Origin: Streptomyces corallincola
Lineage (GTDB): Bacteria; Actinomycetota; Actinomycetes; Streptomycetales; Streptomycetaceae
Length of the DNA stretch: 64,000 bases
Assembly (NCBI RefSeq): GCF_019104725.1
Contig: NZ_JAHRXF010000024.1
Span: 22,601 to 86,600 of the forward strand
Direction: 5' to 3'
Below the pieces are notes generated by a model. It worked only from the letters and a program-made list of their open reading frames with translations. It had not been told where the DNA came from and ran no database searches. The position numbers were made by a program, and so were the translations under genes. Numbering within the stretch: position 1 is the stretch's first letter; every line of letters begins with the position of its first letter. Below are positions 42,355 to 49,874 of the stretch, piece after piece.

Positions 42355-43804
42355 ACACCCCCATCCCCGCCGTGGTCCACGGCAGGTCCAGCATTTCCGC
42401 TTCTTCTCCCGGACGCGTCCCGCCCGGTGGTACGACGGCCAGCGCGTCGGCGGCGGCGATGCCGCGCAGCATGGCCGGGCCCTGATAGCGCAGGGGTACG
42501 GCGTGGTCGCCACGCAGCAGTACCGGGACCAGCCGGGTGTCGTGCGGGTGGCCCGGCGCCGCCTCCGCGAGCGGCAGGGTGTACGGCTCGGGCGCCGGGC
42601 GGGCGGCCAGGGTGCGCAGCAGCGGCTCGGCCAGCGTGAGCAGCCCGGAGACGGCCGCGAGGGGGTTGCCCGGCAGGCCCACCAGATGCTGGTCCTCCTT
42701 GAGGCGGGCCAGCAGCATGGGGTGACCGGGGCGCACCTTGACGCTGTCCACGAGGAGTTCGGCGCCGAGGCGCTCCAGGGTGGGGTGGACATGGTCCAGC
42801 GGGCCCGCCGCGGTACCGCCGGTGGTGACGACCAGGTCGGCGCCGGAGGTGCTGAGCGCCTTGTGCAACGTCTCGGCGTCGTCCTCCAGCCGGGTCACGG
42901 CGGTGACGTCGGCGCCGAGCGCACGCAGCCAGGGCGGCAGCATCGGGCCGAGCGCGTCCCGGATCAGGCCGTCGCGGGGGAGTCCGTCGGCGAGCAGTTC
43001 GTCCCCGAGCACGAACACCTCGACACGGGGCCGGGGTACGGCCACGAGCGTGTCGTATCCGGCCGCCGCCGCGAGACCCAGGACGGCGGGGGTGACGAGG
43101 GTTCCGGCCAGCAGGAGCTGGTCGCCGCTGCGGCACTCCTGGCCGCGCGGGCGGATGTCCTGGCCGTGGCCCGCTTCGCGCAGGGCGTGCAACCGGCCCT
43201 GGGCGTCGGTCCTGCCGTGCTCGGAGCGCAGTACGGCGGTGGTGTCGGCCGGGACCCGGGCGCCGGTGGCGATGCGGACCGCCTCGCCGTCGGTAAGCGG
43301 GTCCGGCCGGGCGTGCCCGGCGAGGGCGCCGGTGTCGCGCACGGTCCAGGGGCCGGGCCCGGCCACCGCCCAGCCGTCCATCGCGGAGGTGTCGAAGGAC
43401 GGCAGGTCGGTGAGGGCGTCCAGCGGGGCGGCCAGCACCAGGCCGAGGGAGTCCGCGAGGGCCACCGAGACCGGCGTCCGGCGGCTGCCGGAGCGGGCGG
43501 CGCGGGCGGCGATCTCGCGGGCGCGGGGCCAGGGCGTGGCGCGGTGCCGGTCGGCCGACCGGTCGGGGGCGGGGGTCCCGGCCGCCGGAGCGGGGTGCCC
43601 GGTGTGCCCGGTGTGCTCCGGGTGCTCGGCGGTTTCCGGGGGCCGGGACGGGCGGTGCGGGGTGCCGTGCGGGTCCCTGCCGGTGGCGGCGGCGGACGGC
43701 GCGGTGTGCTCCCGTCCCTCCCTGACCAGGGCCAGCGCCTCTTCCACGTCCAGGTCGTCGTGGTCGCCCGCGGAGGCTCCGGCGCGGATGCCGTGGGGGG
43801 TCAT
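42344..43804 (-). CDS. moeA: MoeA-like molybdopterin molybdenumtransferase
   Basis: A 486-aa enzyme for the last step of molybdenum cofactor assembly: insertion of Mo into adenylylated molybdopterin. The start is fixed by ATGA overlap with the MobA-like gene. Residues ~30-100 are an unusual His/Pro/Glu/Gly-rich low-complexity region, which makes the protein ~70 aa longer than typical. Then come FDTSAMDGWAVAG (domain I), VLGDELL, TTGGTAAGPLDHV (MoCF/mogA domain) and the C-terminal LVGLPGNPLAAVSGLL motif. Several family positions are divergent (TTGGTA in place of TSGGVS), so MoeA-like is the careful label. Its stop codon lies inside parS 2. Confidence 0.85.
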   Translation of the reverse strand: MTPHGIRAGASAGDHDDLDVEEALALVREGREHTAPSAAATGRDPHGTPHRPSRPPETAEHPEHTGHTGHPAPAAGTPAPDRSADRHRATPWPRAREIAARAARSGSRRTPVSVALADSLGLVLAAPLDALTDLPSFDTSAMDGWAVAGPGPWTVRDTGALAGHARPDPLTDGEAVRIATGARVPADTTAVLRSEHGRTDAQGRLHALREAGHGQDIRPRGQECRSGDQLLLAGTLVTPAVLGLAAAAGYDTLVAVPRPRVEVFVLGDELLADGLPRDGLIRDALGPMLPPWLRALGADVTAVTRLEDDAETLHKALSTSGADLVVTTGGTAAGPLDHVHPTLERLGAELLVDSVKVRPGHPMLLARLKEDQHLVGLPGNPLAAVSGLLTLAEPLLRTLAARPAPEPYTLPLAEAAPGHPHDTRLVPVLLRGDHAVPLRYQGPAMLRGIAAADALAVVPPGGTRPGEEAEMLDLPWTTAGMGVCFT

Positions 43805-44694
43805 CCGGCGTCCGGGGCGGTGGCGCCCCCGCCGTCCTCTTCCTCCTCCCAGCGCAGGGCGAGTGCCGCGCTCTTGCGGGCGGCCTCGGCGACGGCCTCC
43901 GGGCCGCCCTGGCCGAGGGCCGCCGCGTAGCCGACGAGGAACGTGGTCAGCGGGGCTGCGGGGCGGGCGACGTTGTGGGCGGCGTCGCGGGCCAGGTCCA
44001 GGAGGACCCGGGTGTCCACGTCCAGCTCGATGCCCAGCTCGTCCTTGACTGCGGTGATCCATTCATCCAACACGTGCCCATGCTCCCTGATGCGTGCCCT
44101 GGCGTCGGCGATGTCGTCCCAGGTGTCGCAGTCGAACGACGCGAGGGGGTCGGGGACGCGGACGAGGTCGAGTGCGCCGGTCAGCCGACGCAGGGGCAGC
44201 CCGGCGAGGCCGTCGGGCCCGTCCGCGAGGGCGGCCAGGCCCCGGCGGAGGGCGGCGGTCCGGTAGGCGGCGACGAGCGGCTGGTCACGGCCGTCGGCGT
44301 CGGTGAGCAGCGCGCCGTCGGCCCCCGAGGCGCGCAGCGCGGCCAGCAGCCGGGCCACCGTGGCGGGGGTGAGGAACGGCAGGTCGGCGGAGAGCACCAC
44401 CGTGTCCCCGGCCGTGCCCCCGCGCAGCCCGGCGTCCAGCGCGGCCACCGGCCCGCCCCCGGCGGGTTCCTCGCGCGCCCAGCGCACCGGGCGTGCCGTG
44501 GGGCGGGGGTCGGCCACGACGACGGTACGGGCCGCGTCCGCGCAGGCCGCGAGGACCCGGTCCAGCAGCGCGCGTCCGCCGACCCGCAGGCCGGGCTTGT
44601 CGGCGCCGCCGAGCCGCCGGGCGGCACCACCGGCCAGCACGACGGCGTCGTACGGCGCGGTGTCCCGGACGGTGGCGGAGGCGTTCGCGGTCAC
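43801..44694 (-). CDS. MobA-like nucleotidyltransferase fused to DUF6457
   Basis: A 297-aa two-domain protein. Residues ~15-190 form a MobA-like NTP transferase: VVLAGGAARRLGGADKPGL (signature LAGGxxxRxGxxK) and VLSADLPFLT (metal-binding Asp). Residues ~205-290 form a DUF6457 helical domain (LDEWITAVKDELGIELDVDT... through HNVARPAAPLTTFLVGYAAAL). MobA enzymes add GMP to molybdopterin; whether this fused form does so is inference, supported by coupling to moeA through an ATGA overlap. No moaA, moaC or mogA is visible in the window. The DUF6457 fusion is typical of Streptomyces. Confidence 0.87.
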   Translation of the reverse strand: MTANASATVRDTAPYDAVVLAGGAARRLGGADKPGLRVGGRALLDRVLAACADAARTVVVADPRPTARPVRWAREEPAGGGPVAALDAGLRGGTAGDTVVLSADLPFLTPATVARLLAALRASGADGALLTDADGRDQPLVAAYRTAALRRGLAALADGPDGLAGLPLRRLTGALDLVRVPDPLASFDCDTWDDIADARARIREHGHVLDEWITAVKDELGIELDVDTRVLLDLARDAAHNVARPAAPLTTFLVGYAAALGQGGPEAVAEAARKSAALALRWEEEEDGGGATAPDAG

Positions 44695-44748
44695 CCTCCG
44701 AGTATGCGGGCAGGGCTGATCACAGGGAACCGGTGGGGGCGGCCGTGA

Positions 44749-44772
44749 TCGCGGCCGGGGGACCGGCCGCGA
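44749..44772 (-). terminator. Terminator after bkd operon 2
   Basis: Perfect 10-bp GC-rich stem (TCGCGGCCGG / CCGGCCGCGA) with a GGGA loop, six bases past the E2 stop on the minus strand. Confidence 0.75.
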
Positions 44773-44778
44773 CCTCTC

Positions 44779-46206
44779 TCACAGGGTGCGCAGCAGCACC
44801 GTCGGCTGTTCCACGCAGTCCGCGACGTACCGCAGGAAGCCGCCCGCCGTACCGCCGTCGCAGACCCGGTGGTCGAAGGTGAGCGAGAGCTGCACGACCT
44901 GACGGACGGCCAGTTCGCCCTGGTGCACCCACGGTTTGGGGATGATCCGGCCGACGCCGAGCATGGCCGCCTCGGGGTGGTTGATGATCGGCGTGGAGCC
45001 GTCCACCCCGAACACGCCGTAGTTGTTCAGCGTGAACGTGCCGCCGGTCAGGTCGGCCGGGGTGAGCGTCCCGGCCCGCGCGGTCTCGGTGAGCCGCGCG
45101 AACTCGGCGGTCAGCGCCTCGGCGTCCCGCGTGTGGGCGTCCCGGACGACCGGCACGACCAGACCGCGTTCCGTCTGCGCGGCGAACCCGAGGTGCACCC
45201 GGTCCAGCCGGACCAGCTCGCGCGCCTCGGTGTCCACGTACGCGTTCAGCTCCGGGAACCGGTCGAGCGCGGCGGTGCTGATCCGGGCGAGGAGCGCCAG
45301 CAGGGAGATCTTCGGGCCGCCCGCCGCGTTCATCGCCGCCCGCGCCCGCATGAGTTCCGTGGCGTCGGCGTCCACCCAGCAGGTGGCGTCCGGGATCTCC
45401 CGGCGGCTGCGGGACAGCTTGTCGGCCACCGCGCCCCGGACCCCCCTGAGAGGCGTACGGACGCCTTCGCGGGCGTGGGCGGGAGCACCGGACGGGGCCG
45501 GGGCGGGCTGGAGGGCGGCCGGTGCGGGGGCGGTGCGGGGGCGCAGGGCGCCTTCCACGTCGGCCCGCAGGATCAGCCCGTCCGGCCCGGACCCGGCGAG
45601 GGACCGCAGGTCCAGCCCGTTGTCGCGGGCGAGACGGCGGACGAGCGGGGAGATGACGGGGACGGGTCCCGGCGCGGACGCGCCCTCCGCAGCGCCGCCG
45701 CGGGACGGCTGGGCGGGCGGGGCGACGGTGGCCGAAGCGGCCGCTGCGGGTGCCGGGGCAGGGGTCGGCGCGGCAGCCGGGGCGGCGGTCGGCGCGGGTG
45801 CCGAAGTCGCCGTGTCCGGGGCACCGGCGAGCCCGCTGCGCACCCTGCGCCTGCGGGCCGGTGCCTCCGAGGTGCCGTAGCCGACCAGGACGTTGCCCGA
45901 TCCCCCGGCGCCGCCCGGAGCTCCGGCGGCCGCGGGCGCGTCGGCCGGGTGGCCGCTCCCGGAGCCGACGGCGACGGTCAGCAGGGGGGCGCCGACGGGC
46001 AGTTCGGTGCCCTCCTCGCCGTAGCGGGCGGTGACGACACCGCCGTAGGGGCAGGGGACCTCGACCATCGCCTTGGCGGTCTCGACCTCGACGACCGGCT
46101 GGTCCACGGCGACGACGTCACCGACGGCGACCAGCCAGCGGACGATCTCCGCCTCGGTGAGACCCTCGCCGAGGTCGGGGAGCCTGAACTCCAGCACCTG
46201 AGCCAT
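44779..46206 (-). CDS. bkdC: Branched-chain 2-oxoacid dehydrogenase E2, operon 2
   Basis: A 475-aa E2 subunit with one lipoyl domain (lipoylated Lys in VEVETAKAMVEVPCP), a Gly/Ala/Pro linker, a peripheral-subunit-binding domain (PLVRRLARDNGLDLRSLAGSG, ~170-205) and a catalytic domain ending SLTFDHRVCDGGTAG with the HxxxDG site. Its ATG overlaps the TGA of E1beta by one base. It differs from the operon-1 E2 mostly in the linker and in the lipoyl neighbourhood. Last gene of the operon, followed by a hairpin. Confidence 0.92.
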   Translation of the reverse strand: MAQVLEFRLPDLGEGLTEAEIVRWLVAVGDVVAVDQPVVEVETAKAMVEVPCPYGGVVTARYGEEGTELPVGAPLLTVAVGSGSGHPADAPAAAGAPGGAGGSGNVLVGYGTSEAPARRRRVRSGLAGAPDTATSAPAPTAAPAAAPTPAPAPAAAASATVAPPAQPSRGGAAEGASAPGPVPVISPLVRRLARDNGLDLRSLAGSGPDGLILRADVEGALRPRTAPAPAALQPAPAPSGAPAHAREGVRTPLRGVRGAVADKLSRSRREIPDATCWVDADATELMRARAAMNAAGGPKISLLALLARISTAALDRFPELNAYVDTEARELVRLDRVHLGFAAQTERGLVVPVVRDAHTRDAEALTAEFARLTETARAGTLTPADLTGGTFTLNNYGVFGVDGSTPIINHPEAAMLGVGRIIPKPWVHQGELAVRQVVQLSLTFDHRVCDGGTAGGFLRYVADCVEQPTVLLRTL

Positions 46207-47222
46207 CAGCCCTCCCACTGGAGCCGGGCGACGGCGTCCAGGACGCGGTCCACGCCGGGCAGGTGGTGCCGCTCCAGCATGGGCGGCGGGTAGGGGATGT
46301 CCAGCCCGGCCACGCGCAGCACCGGTGCCTCCAGGTGGTGGAAGCAGCGCTCGGTGATCCGGGCCGCGATCTCGCCGCCGGGACCGCCGAAACCGGGGGA
46401 CTCGTGGACGACGACCGCGCGCCCGGTGCGCCGTACGGAGGCGCACACCGTCTCGTCGTCGAACGGCACCAGCGAGCGCAGGTCGATGACTTCGAGGTCC
46501 CAGCCCTCCGCGCGGGCGGCCTCGGCGGCCTCCATGCAGACCGGCAGGGACGGGCCGTAGGTGACCAGCGTGGCGCTGGTGCCGGTGCGGCGGACGACCG
46601 CGCGGCCGATGGGCTCGACCTCGGCGGGCCGCTCGGGGTCCCAGGTGTCCTTGGACCAGTAGAGCCGCTTGGGCTCCAGGAAGACGACCGGGTCGTCCGA
46701 GGCGATGGCCTGCCGCAGCAGCCCGTAGGCGTCGGCGACGGTCGCGGGCGTGACGACGTGCAGGCCGGGGGTGGCCATGTAGTACGCCTCGGAGGAGTCG
46801 CTGTGGTGCTCGACCCCACCGATGCCGCCGCCGTAGGGGATGCGCACGGTCAGGGGCAGCGGCATGCGGCCCGCGGTGCGGTTGCGCATCCGGGAGACAT
46901 GGCTGACCAGCTGCTCGAACGCCGGGTGCGCGAAGGCGTCGAACTGCATCTCCACCACCGGGCGCAGGCCGTACATGGCCATGCCGACGGCGGTGCCGAG
47001 GATTCCGGCCTCCGCGAGCGGGGTGTCCGTGCAGCGGTCCTCGCCGAACTCCCTGGTGAGCCCGTCGGTGATCCGGAAGACACCGCCGAGGGCGCCCACG
47101 TCCTCACCGAGCACGTGCACGCCGGGGTCGGCGGTCATGGCGTCGCGCAGGGCGCGGTTGAGCGCCTGCGCCATCGTGGCGGGTTTGGCGGGCTTGACGG
47201 GCGCGGCGGCCACGGTGGTCAT
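46206..47222 (-). CDS. bkdB: Branched-chain 2-oxoacid dehydrogenase E1 beta, operon 2
   Basis: A 338-aa E1beta with the same motif order as the operon-1 paralogue: VLGEDVGALGGVFRITDGL, DTPLAEAGILGTAVGMAM, VEMQFDAFAHPAFEQL, SHVSRMRNRTAGRM and the transketolase C-domain. It forms the heterotetrameric E1 with bkdA. Its ATG overlaps the E1alpha TGA (ATGA), which binds expression of the two subunits. The product is an acyl-dihydrolipoyl-E2 intermediate from Val, Leu or Ile-derived oxoacids. Confidence 0.93.
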   Translation of the reverse strand: MTTVAAAPVKPAKPATMAQALNRALRDAMTADPGVHVLGEDVGALGGVFRITDGLTREFGEDRCTDTPLAEAGILGTAVGMAMYGLRPVVEMQFDAFAHPAFEQLVSHVSRMRNRTAGRMPLPLTVRIPYGGGIGGVEHHSDSSEAYYMATPGLHVVTPATVADAYGLLRQAIASDDPVVFLEPKRLYWSKDTWDPERPAEVEPIGRAVVRRTGTSATLVTYGPSLPVCMEAAEAARAEGWDLEVIDLRSLVPFDDETVCASVRRTGRAVVVHESPGFGGPGGEIAARITERCFHHLEAPVLRVAGLDIPYPPPMLERHHLPGVDRVLDAVARLQWEG

Positions 47223-48391
47223 CGGCGGTCGCCTTCCTGGGCCGTGCGGCCGTCCCGGCCCTCGGGTCCGTCCTGTTCCGCCGCCAGTTCGGCGCGCAGC
47301 ATCTCGCGCTGTTCGCGCAACTGGGTGGTGGTCTCGGCGTAGACGTGGTCGAAGAGCGACATCGGGTCCGGCCGGGCGTCCTGGTTCATCCGGGCGCGCA
47401 GGTCCGCGGCCATCTCCTCGGCCTCCTGCCGTACGGCGTCCAGCGCGGCGTCGTCGAGGAGGCCGCGCGCGGTCAGTTCGCGCTCCATGAGCCGCACGGG
47501 GTCGTGCGCGCGCCAGGCCTCCACCTCGGCGTCGCCCCGGTAGCGGGTGGCGTCGTCGGCGTTGGTGTGCGCGTCGATGCGGTAGGTGACGGCCTCGACC
47601 AGGGTCGGGCCGCCGCCCTCGCGGGCCCGGCGTACGGCGTCGGCCAGCACCTCGTGCACGGCGGCGGCGTCGTTGCCGTCCACCAGGCGGCCCGGCATGC
47701 CGTAGCCGACGGCCTTGTGCGCGAGGGAGGGCGCGGCGGTCTGCTTGGCGAGGGGTACGGAGATGGCGAAGCCGTTGTTCTGCACCAGGAAGACGACCGG
47801 TGCCTGCCAGACGGCGGCGAAGTTCAGGGCCTCGTGGAAGTCGCCCTCGCTGGTGCCGCCGTCGCCGATCATGGCCAGCGCGACCACGTCGTCGCCCTTG
47901 AGGCGGGCGGCGTGCGCGAGGCCGACGGCGTGCGGCAACTGGGTGGCGAGCGGTGTGCTCAGCGGCGCCACCCGGTGCGCGTGGGGGTCGTAGCCGTGGT
48001 GCCAGTCGCCGCGCAGCAGCGTCAGCGTCTCCACCGGGTCCACCCCGCGGGCGACGACGGCGAGGGTGTCCCGGTAGCTCGGGAAGAGCCAGTCGCGGTC
48101 CTCCAGGACCAGGGCGGCGGCGACCTCGCACGCCTCCTGGCCGGTGCTGGACGGGTACACGGCCAGCCTGCCCTGCTTGGTCAGCGCGGTGGCCTGCACG
48201 TTGTACCGCCGCCCGCGCACCAGCTCGGCGTGGAGCCGCCGCAGCAGGGCGGGGTCCACGCCCTCGGCCGCCTCGGTGCCGAGGACGCGGTACGGCTCCG
48301 CGTCCGGCAGCAGCGGTGCCGGGTCCGTGCGGGGCTGCCAGGCGGGCGGCGGCGACGGCCGGTACCCGCCCTGCTGCTCCGTGACCGTCAT
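47219..48391 (-). CDS. bkdA: Branched-chain 2-oxoacid dehydrogenase E1 alpha, operon 2
   Basis: A 390-aa thiamine-diphosphate-binding subunit with GDGGTSEGDFHEALNFAAVWQAPVV and closing VQNNGFAIS, and the loop YRIDAHTNADDATRYR. The N-terminus lacks the Gly/Thr-rich tail of the other paralogue. It heads a three-gene operon and is divergent from bkdR. GAGGAGG seven bases upstream fixes the ATG at 48391. Its promoter carries the ACCGA-N4-TCGGT palindrome also found in the phenylacetate promoters, placed between a TTGCGC -35 and a TAGGTG -10. Confidence 0.92.
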   Translation of the reverse strand: MTVTEQQGGYRPSPPPAWQPRTDPAPLLPDAEPYRVLGTEAAEGVDPALLRRLHAELVRGRRYNVQATALTKQGRLAVYPSSTGQEACEVAAALVLEDRDWLFPSYRDTLAVVARGVDPVETLTLLRGDWHHGYDPHAHRVAPLSTPLATQLPHAVGLAHAARLKGDDVVALAMIGDGGTSEGDFHEALNFAAVWQAPVVFLVQNNGFAISVPLAKQTAAPSLAHKAVGYGMPGRLVDGNDAAAVHEVLADAVRRAREGGGPTLVEAVTYRIDAHTNADDATRYRGDAEVEAWRAHDPVRLMERELTARGLLDDAALDAVRQEAEEMAADLRARMNQDARPDPMSLFDHVYAETTTQLREQREMLRAELAAEQDGPEGRDGRTAQEGDRR

Positions 48392-48446
48392 GACGGCACC
48401 TCCTCGTGCGAGCGACTGTGCGAGGCACGTCCACGTGGAGGCACCT

Positions 48447-48476
48447 CACCTACCGATTGTTCGGTCGCTGGCGCAA
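48447..48476 (-). promoter_or_regulatory. Candidate promoter of bkd operon 2
   Basis: On the minus strand: TTGCGC (48471-48476), 18 bp, then TAGGTG (48447-48452). The palindrome at 48452-48465 occupies the spacer next to the -10. Confidence 0.5.
48452..48465. promoter_or_regulatory. TetR-type operator, site A (ACCGATTGTTCGGT)
   Basis: Palindrome ACCGA-TTGT-TCGGT, identical in arms to sites B and C, and lying against the -10 of bkd operon 2. Best explained as a binding site of the PaaR-type TetR encoded at 49287-49874; this is inference from arm identity and gene linkage. Confidence 0.65.
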
Positions 48477-48495
48477 TTTGGCTACTGGCCCCCGC

Positions 48496-48525
48496 AGGCT
48501 GTGGACAAACGGTTCTCCACAGCCT
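48496..48525. promoter_or_regulatory. 10-bp perfect inverted repeat containing DnaA-box-like nonamer
   Basis: AGGCTGTGGA (48496-48505), a 10-bp spacer, then TCCACAGCCT (48516-48525): perfect arms. Within it, TGTGGACAA at 48500-48508 is a perfect DnaA box on the minus strand, and TTCTCCACA at 48513-48521 is a one-mismatch box on the plus strand. Candidate binding site of BkdR (Lrp-type factors bind dyad sites) or DnaA, in the bkdA/bkdR divergent region. Confidence 0.65.
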
Positions 48526-48566
48526 TCGATGGACGCAGGACGTCCACAGCGGGGAAGCGGGGGGAC

Positions 48567-49067
48567 ATGGCGGGTGAACAAATGGCCGACGGCACGCGGG
48601 GCGACGCGGAATCGCCGCCGCCGCGCCCGCTCGACGCGATAGACCAGGACATCCTGCGGATGCTCCAGTCGGACGGCCGGGCCTCGGTGCGGTCGGTCGC
48701 CGAACAGGTGCACGTCTCGCGGGCCAACGCCTACGCGCGGATCAACCGGCTGGTCGAGGACGGGGTGATCCGGGGTTTCGGCGCCCGGGTGGACCACGAA
48801 CGCGCCGGGCACGGCACCTCGGCGTACATCACGCTGCGGATCGTGCAGAACACCTGGCGCACGGTCCGCGAGCAACTGCGCCACGTGCCCGGCGTCTCGC
48901 ACATCGCGCTGGTCGGCGGCGACTTCGACGTCCTGCTGCTGGTGCACACCCCCGACAACCGCGCCCTGCGCGAGGTCGTCCTCACCCGGCTCCAGGCCCT
49001 CCCGGAGGTGCTGGGCACCCGGACCCTGCTGGTCTTCGAGGAGGAGGACGTGGAACCGGGGGCGTGA
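48567..49067 (+). CDS. bkdR: Lrp/AsnC family regulator BkdR
   Basis: A 166-aa regulator. The HTH (~22-75) shows DAIDQDILRMLQSDGRASVRSVAEQVHVSRANAYARINRL, typical of AsnC/Lrp. The RAM/ligand-binding domain (~85-160) follows. Divergent position next to bkd operon 2 matches the published actinobacterial BkdR, which controls bkd genes in Streptomyces in response to branched-chain compounds. The start at 48567 is chosen at MAGEQMADGTRGD (purine-rich GGGGGG nearby); a second ATG 15 bases downstream is possible. The RAM domain likely binds a branched-chain amino or oxo acid. Confidence 0.9.
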   Translation: MAGEQMADGTRGDAESPPPRPLDAIDQDILRMLQSDGRASVRSVAEQVHVSRANAYARINRLVEDGVIRGFGARVDHERAGHGTSAYITLRIVQNTWRTVREQLRHVPGVSHIALVGGDFDVLLLVHTPDNRALREVVLTRLQALPEVLGTRTLLVFEEEDVEPGA

Positions 49068-49196
49068 GGAGGCACCGGGGGGGCGTGCGGCGGGCGGGTG
49101 CCGCGCGCTCCGGACGAGTTCAGGGTGCGGGCAGGGGCACGGGCGGGTTTACCGGCACCCGGCCGCAGAAGAGGCGGCCCACCGGCGGCCGTGACG

Positions 49197-49261
49197 AGCC
49201 CTCATGGGCGAGCCGTACGCACCCGTGCGCGCGAGCCCTCACGGGCAAGCCATACGCGCCC
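49197..49261. repeat. Two imperfect 28-bp direct repeats, period 37
   Basis: GAGCCCTCAYGGGCRAGCCR followed by TACGCRCC occurs at 49197 and again at 49234. Intergenic, between bkdR and the convergent TetR gene; otherwise this 219-bp gap shows no gene. Confidence 0.6.
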
Positions 49262-49286
49262 TCAAGCGCCGTACGCCTGCGCGCCC

Positions 49287-49874
49287 TCACTCCCCCCGCA
49301 ACCCCGCGAACGTCAGCCGTACCACCGCGTCCGCCACCTCGCGCCCGCTGGCGCCCCGCGCTTCCGGGCGGTACCACTCCACCAGGGAGTTGATCATCCC
49401 GAAGACCAGCCGGGTGGCCAGCCGCACCTCCACGTCGGCGCGTACGTCACCGTCGTCGGCGGCGGCTCTGAGGAGTGCCGCCACCCGGTGGTCGAAGTCG
49501 CGGCGCCGCTCCAGCGCCCAGCGCTCGGTGCCGGTGTTGCCGCGCACCCGCAGCAGCAGCGTGACGTAGGGCAGTTCGGCTATCAGCACCTCGACCATGC
49601 GCCGGACGACGTGCTCCAGGCGCTCCACCGGGCGTCCCGTGCGGGCGCCCTCCTCGTCGAGGATGCCGGACAGCCCGTCCAGCGCCCGGCTGACCGCCCG
49701 CCGCAGCAGTTCCTCCTTGCCGCTGACGTGGTGGTAGATCGAGGACTTGGAGATACCGGCCGCCTTGGACAGGTGCTCCATCGAGGTGCCGTCGTAGCCG
49801 CGCTCGTTGAAGACGCGGACGGCGACGGAGAGCAGCGTCTCGGGGGTGTAGGTGTCGCGCCGGGCGGTGGTCAC
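49287..49874 (-). CDS. paaR: TetR family regulator, PaaR-type
   Basis: A 195-aa TetR protein. The N-terminal HTH (~10-60) shows TLLSVAVRVFNERGYDGTSMEHLSKAAGISKSSIYHHVSGKEELL. The all-helical C-domain (~70-190) probably binds an acyl-CoA such as phenylacetyl-CoA. The GTG start at 49874 overlaps the paaH TGA (GTGA), so regulator and enzyme are one operon. Three nearby promoters carry the same palindrome, and one of them drives this operon's divergent neighbour, so it is probably the local repressor. The symbol is by analogy with actinobacterial PaaR. Confidence 0.85.
   Translation of the reverse strand: MTTARRDTYTPETLLSVAVRVFNERGYDGTSMEHLSKAAGISKSSIYHHVSGKEELLRRAVSRALDGLSGILDEEGARTGRPVERLEHVVRRMVEVLIAELPYVTLLLRVRGNTGTERWALERRRDFDHRVAALLRAAADDGDVRADVEVRLATRLVFGMINSLVEWYRPEARGASGREVADAVVRLTFAGLRGE

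Noticed and set aside
48431..48440. CCACGTGG palindrome as a parS or separate operator
   Set aside because: It lacks the outer parS bases and occurs easily by chance in GC-rich DNA.
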